A DNA stretch of 64,000 nt from Gemmatimonas sp. (GTDB taxonomy: Bacteria; Gemmatimonadota; Gemmatimonadetes; Gemmatimonadales; Gemmatimonadaceae), in NCBI RefSeq assembly GCF_027531815.1, contig NZ_JAPZSK010000002.1, forward strand, positions 248,001 to 312,000. The letters run 5' to 3'. Positions 62,604-64,000 of this stretch are shown piece after piece. The translations under genes and the position numbers were made by a program. The notes under the pieces were generated by a model. It was not told the origin of the DNA, did not search any database, and saw nothing but the letters and a program-made list of their open reading frames with translations. Every line of letters begins with the position of its first letter. Position 1 is the stretch's first letter.

Positions 62604-64000
62604 ATGATTCGTGCCTCCTGTGTGGGCAAGCGCCACTGGCTCACGCTCTGTTCCCTCGTGGCGTTGCTCTCAGGGTGTACCCCGCTGCGCCGCGCCGTTC
62701 CCCCTGAGGAGCTCCCGAGGCGGGTCGTGCTGGCGCTGGACGGCCTCGACTACCGTGATGTGCTCGACGCCCGGCGGCGCGGACGCTTTGCCGCCTTCCA
62801 TGAGCCCGCGCGACTGTTTTCGACCTTCCCGTCGATCAGCGACATTGCCTGGCATGCCATCTTCGGCGTGAAACCTCCGCCGGGGTACCAGCGGGTGTAC
62901 TACAGCACGCGGCACCGCCGGGTGCTGGGTGATGCGCTCTCGGCCATTCGCCCCATCGAGTACGAGGAGCGCATGGACCAGGCCTTCGATACCAAGTTCC
63001 ACCATCTGGGGGCCTATCTCATCTCCTGGCCGGTGGCCAGGAAGGAAGTGGACACCGACGTTGAGCATGTGCTCCGCTCGCGCGGTCGCGAAACCGTGTA
63101 TCTCTACAATGTCGGTCCCGACGCACTGCAGCACACGCGCGGCGACATTGCGCCCTACCTCGATCACCTCAGTGATCGACTCGACGCCTTGCAGCAGCGA
63201 TATCGACAGCGCACGGGACGTTCGCTGGACATCGTCGTACTCTCCGATCACGGCCACAATCGCGCCCGCGAGGCGGCCTTCGTGCCGATTGCCGAGGCGC
63301 TGGCGGCGCACGGATTCGAAACGGCGCGCGTGCTCGATGCCCCAAACCGGGTGGCCTTCAGTGTCGACGGCGTCACCACCGGGTTCGGGGTGTTCTGTCA
63401 TCCCGACTCCGTGGCGCGTGTGGCTGCCTTGCTCACCACCGTGCCGGGTGTGGAAATCGTCACGGCGCACGTCGCGCGCGATCGCTACACGGTATCGGCA
63501 CGGCGCGCCGACGGCTCCGTGGACGACGCGGTCATCGAAGAGACGGCCCCCGCGGGTGGGCGGGAGGCCCGTTATCGCTACTTGCAGCAGCGCGGCGATC
63601 CGCTGGAGCTGGCCGGTACCGTGAGACACCTGCAGGCGGCCGGGTTGCTCGATGCGAACGGGTTTGCCCCCGAATCGGTGTGGGTGCGCGAGACCGCATC
63701 ACACAGATATCCCGCGGCCGTTGTGCGCATCGTGCATGGACATGTCCGCGCCACGCAGAACCCCGCGCCTGTGCTCGTGTCCGTGGCCGACGACCATCGC
63801 GTGGGTTTGGGGATGGTCTCGGTGGCCAATCGCATGCGACCCCTGGGCGGCACGCACGGCGCGCTCGGCGCCACCAACGCCGTGGGGATGGTGCTCAGCA
63901 ATGGCGTCGTGCCGCACGACGACGTTGCCTGGCGGGTACGCGAACAGTTCGGCGGCTTTGGGGATCTCAAGTCCCGCCCGTCGCACGACGGCACGTTGCA
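62604..64000 (+). CDS. alkaline-phosphatase-superfamily lipoprotein, 5' part
   Basis: The frame is open from ATG 62604 to the right edge of the window (>465 residues) with no stop. Lipoprotein signal VALLSGC (Cys25). Phosphodiesterase/phosphatase-like domain: first metal site VLALDGLDYRDVL (Asp46/Asp49), nucleophile region STFPSISDIAWHAIF, metal motifs VVLSDHGHNRAREA, and GGTHGALGATNAVGMVLSNG near the end. This is the fold of type I phosphodiesterases and related phosphomutases. Its 5' end lies back to back with the TonB-plug gene. Substrate unknown. Given the phosphate theme of the window, release of phosphate from external esters is one possibility. Confidence 0.85.
   Translation, partial: MIRASCVGKRHWLTLCSLVALLSGCTPLRRAVPPEELPRRVVLALDGLDYRDVLDARRRGRFAAFHEPARLFSTFPSISDIAWHAIFGVKPPPGYQRVYYSTRHRRVLGDALSAIRPIEYEERMDQAFDTKFHHLGAYLISWPVARKEVDTDVEHVLRSRGRETVYLYNVGPDALQHTRGDIAPYLDHLSDRLDALQQRYRQRTGRSLDIVVLSDHGHNRAREAAFVPIAEALAAHGFETARVLDAPNRVAFSVDGVTTGFGVFCHPDSVARVAALLTTVPGVEIVTAHVARDRYTVSARRADGSVDDAVIEETAPAGGREARYRYLQQRGDPLELAGTVRHLQAAGLLDANGFAPESVWVRETASHRYPAAVVRIVHGHVRATQNPAPVLVSVADDHRVGLGMVSVANRMRPLGGTHGALGATNAVGMVLSNGVVPHDDVAWRVREQFGGFGDLKSRPSHDGTL

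Noticed and set aside
1-64000. CRISPR arrays, insertion sequences, prophage, rRNA and tRNA genes
   Set aside because: Looked for repeat-spacer arrays, transposase or integrase genes and tRNA-like cloverleafs with CCA ends; none was seen. A tRNAscan or Infernal run would be needed to exclude small RNAs.

Overview
This is a very GC-rich, densely coded bacterial window with no IS element, phage, CRISPR array, rRNA or tRNA that I can see. The gene set (PPK1 with Pit and Ppx, BNR/VPS10-like secreted proteins, DUF2911, carboxypeptidase-regulatory TonB proteins, serial D-aminoacylase-like amidohydrolases, type II isocitrate dehydrogenase) suggests a Gram-negative member of Gemmatimonadota. That assignment is inference from gene content, not from a marker-gene search. 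No gap between genes exceeds 300 bases.

Layout. 1-5.6 kb: the tail of a possible M55 D-aminopeptidase, a small outer-membrane barrel, HtrA, DnaK and a rhomboid protease. 5.7-21.2 kb: a phosphate and polyphosphate region. DUF47-pit-ppk1 runs rightwards. A leftward series holds a TonB-dependent receptor, a beta-helix lipoprotein, a small lipoprotein, a PstS-like lipoprotein and Ppx. A sirtuin and an udk-phoB-phoR operon follow. 22.1-27.5 kb: a translationally coupled purine-salvage operon of a double 5'-nucleotidase, a ubiquitin-like small protein, adenosine deaminase and purine nucleoside phosphorylase. 27.5-35.3 kb: an M48 protease, a TrmH-type rRNA methylase, a prepilin peptidase, an HExxH lipoprotein, DUF445 and Lon. 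35.6-40 kb: Ffh, an orphan protein, and a SulP transporter with a beta-carbonic anhydrase. 40-44.5 kb: two amidohydrolases, the second in one open frame with a metallo-beta-lactamase-fold protein. 44.6-50.7 kb: a BNR/VPS10-like protein, TerB-like, DUF2911 and gamma-glutamyltransferase. 50.9-53.1 kb: rpsP-rimM-trmD plus a half-length asparaginase. 53.2-64 kb: a CocE-type hydrolase, Icd, a second BNR/VPS10-like protein, an EamA transporter, an adhesin-E-like protein, a TonB plug/TonB-C hybrid, and the start of a phosphatase-superfamily lipoprotein that runs off the window.

The strongest theme is phosphorus. Uptake (Pit/DUF47), storage (PPK1), mobilisation (Ppx), sensing (PhoBR), a receptor/binding-lipoprotein series without PstCAB, nucleotidases and a phosphatase-like lipoprotein all lie in one window. 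Sequences resembling 11-bp-phased PhoB half-sites lie upstream of two of these units. Gemmatimonas aurantiaca was isolated as a polyphosphate-accumulating bacterium from a phosphorus-removal reactor, which fits. Many convergent gene pairs are separated by strong hairpins that look like two-way terminators.
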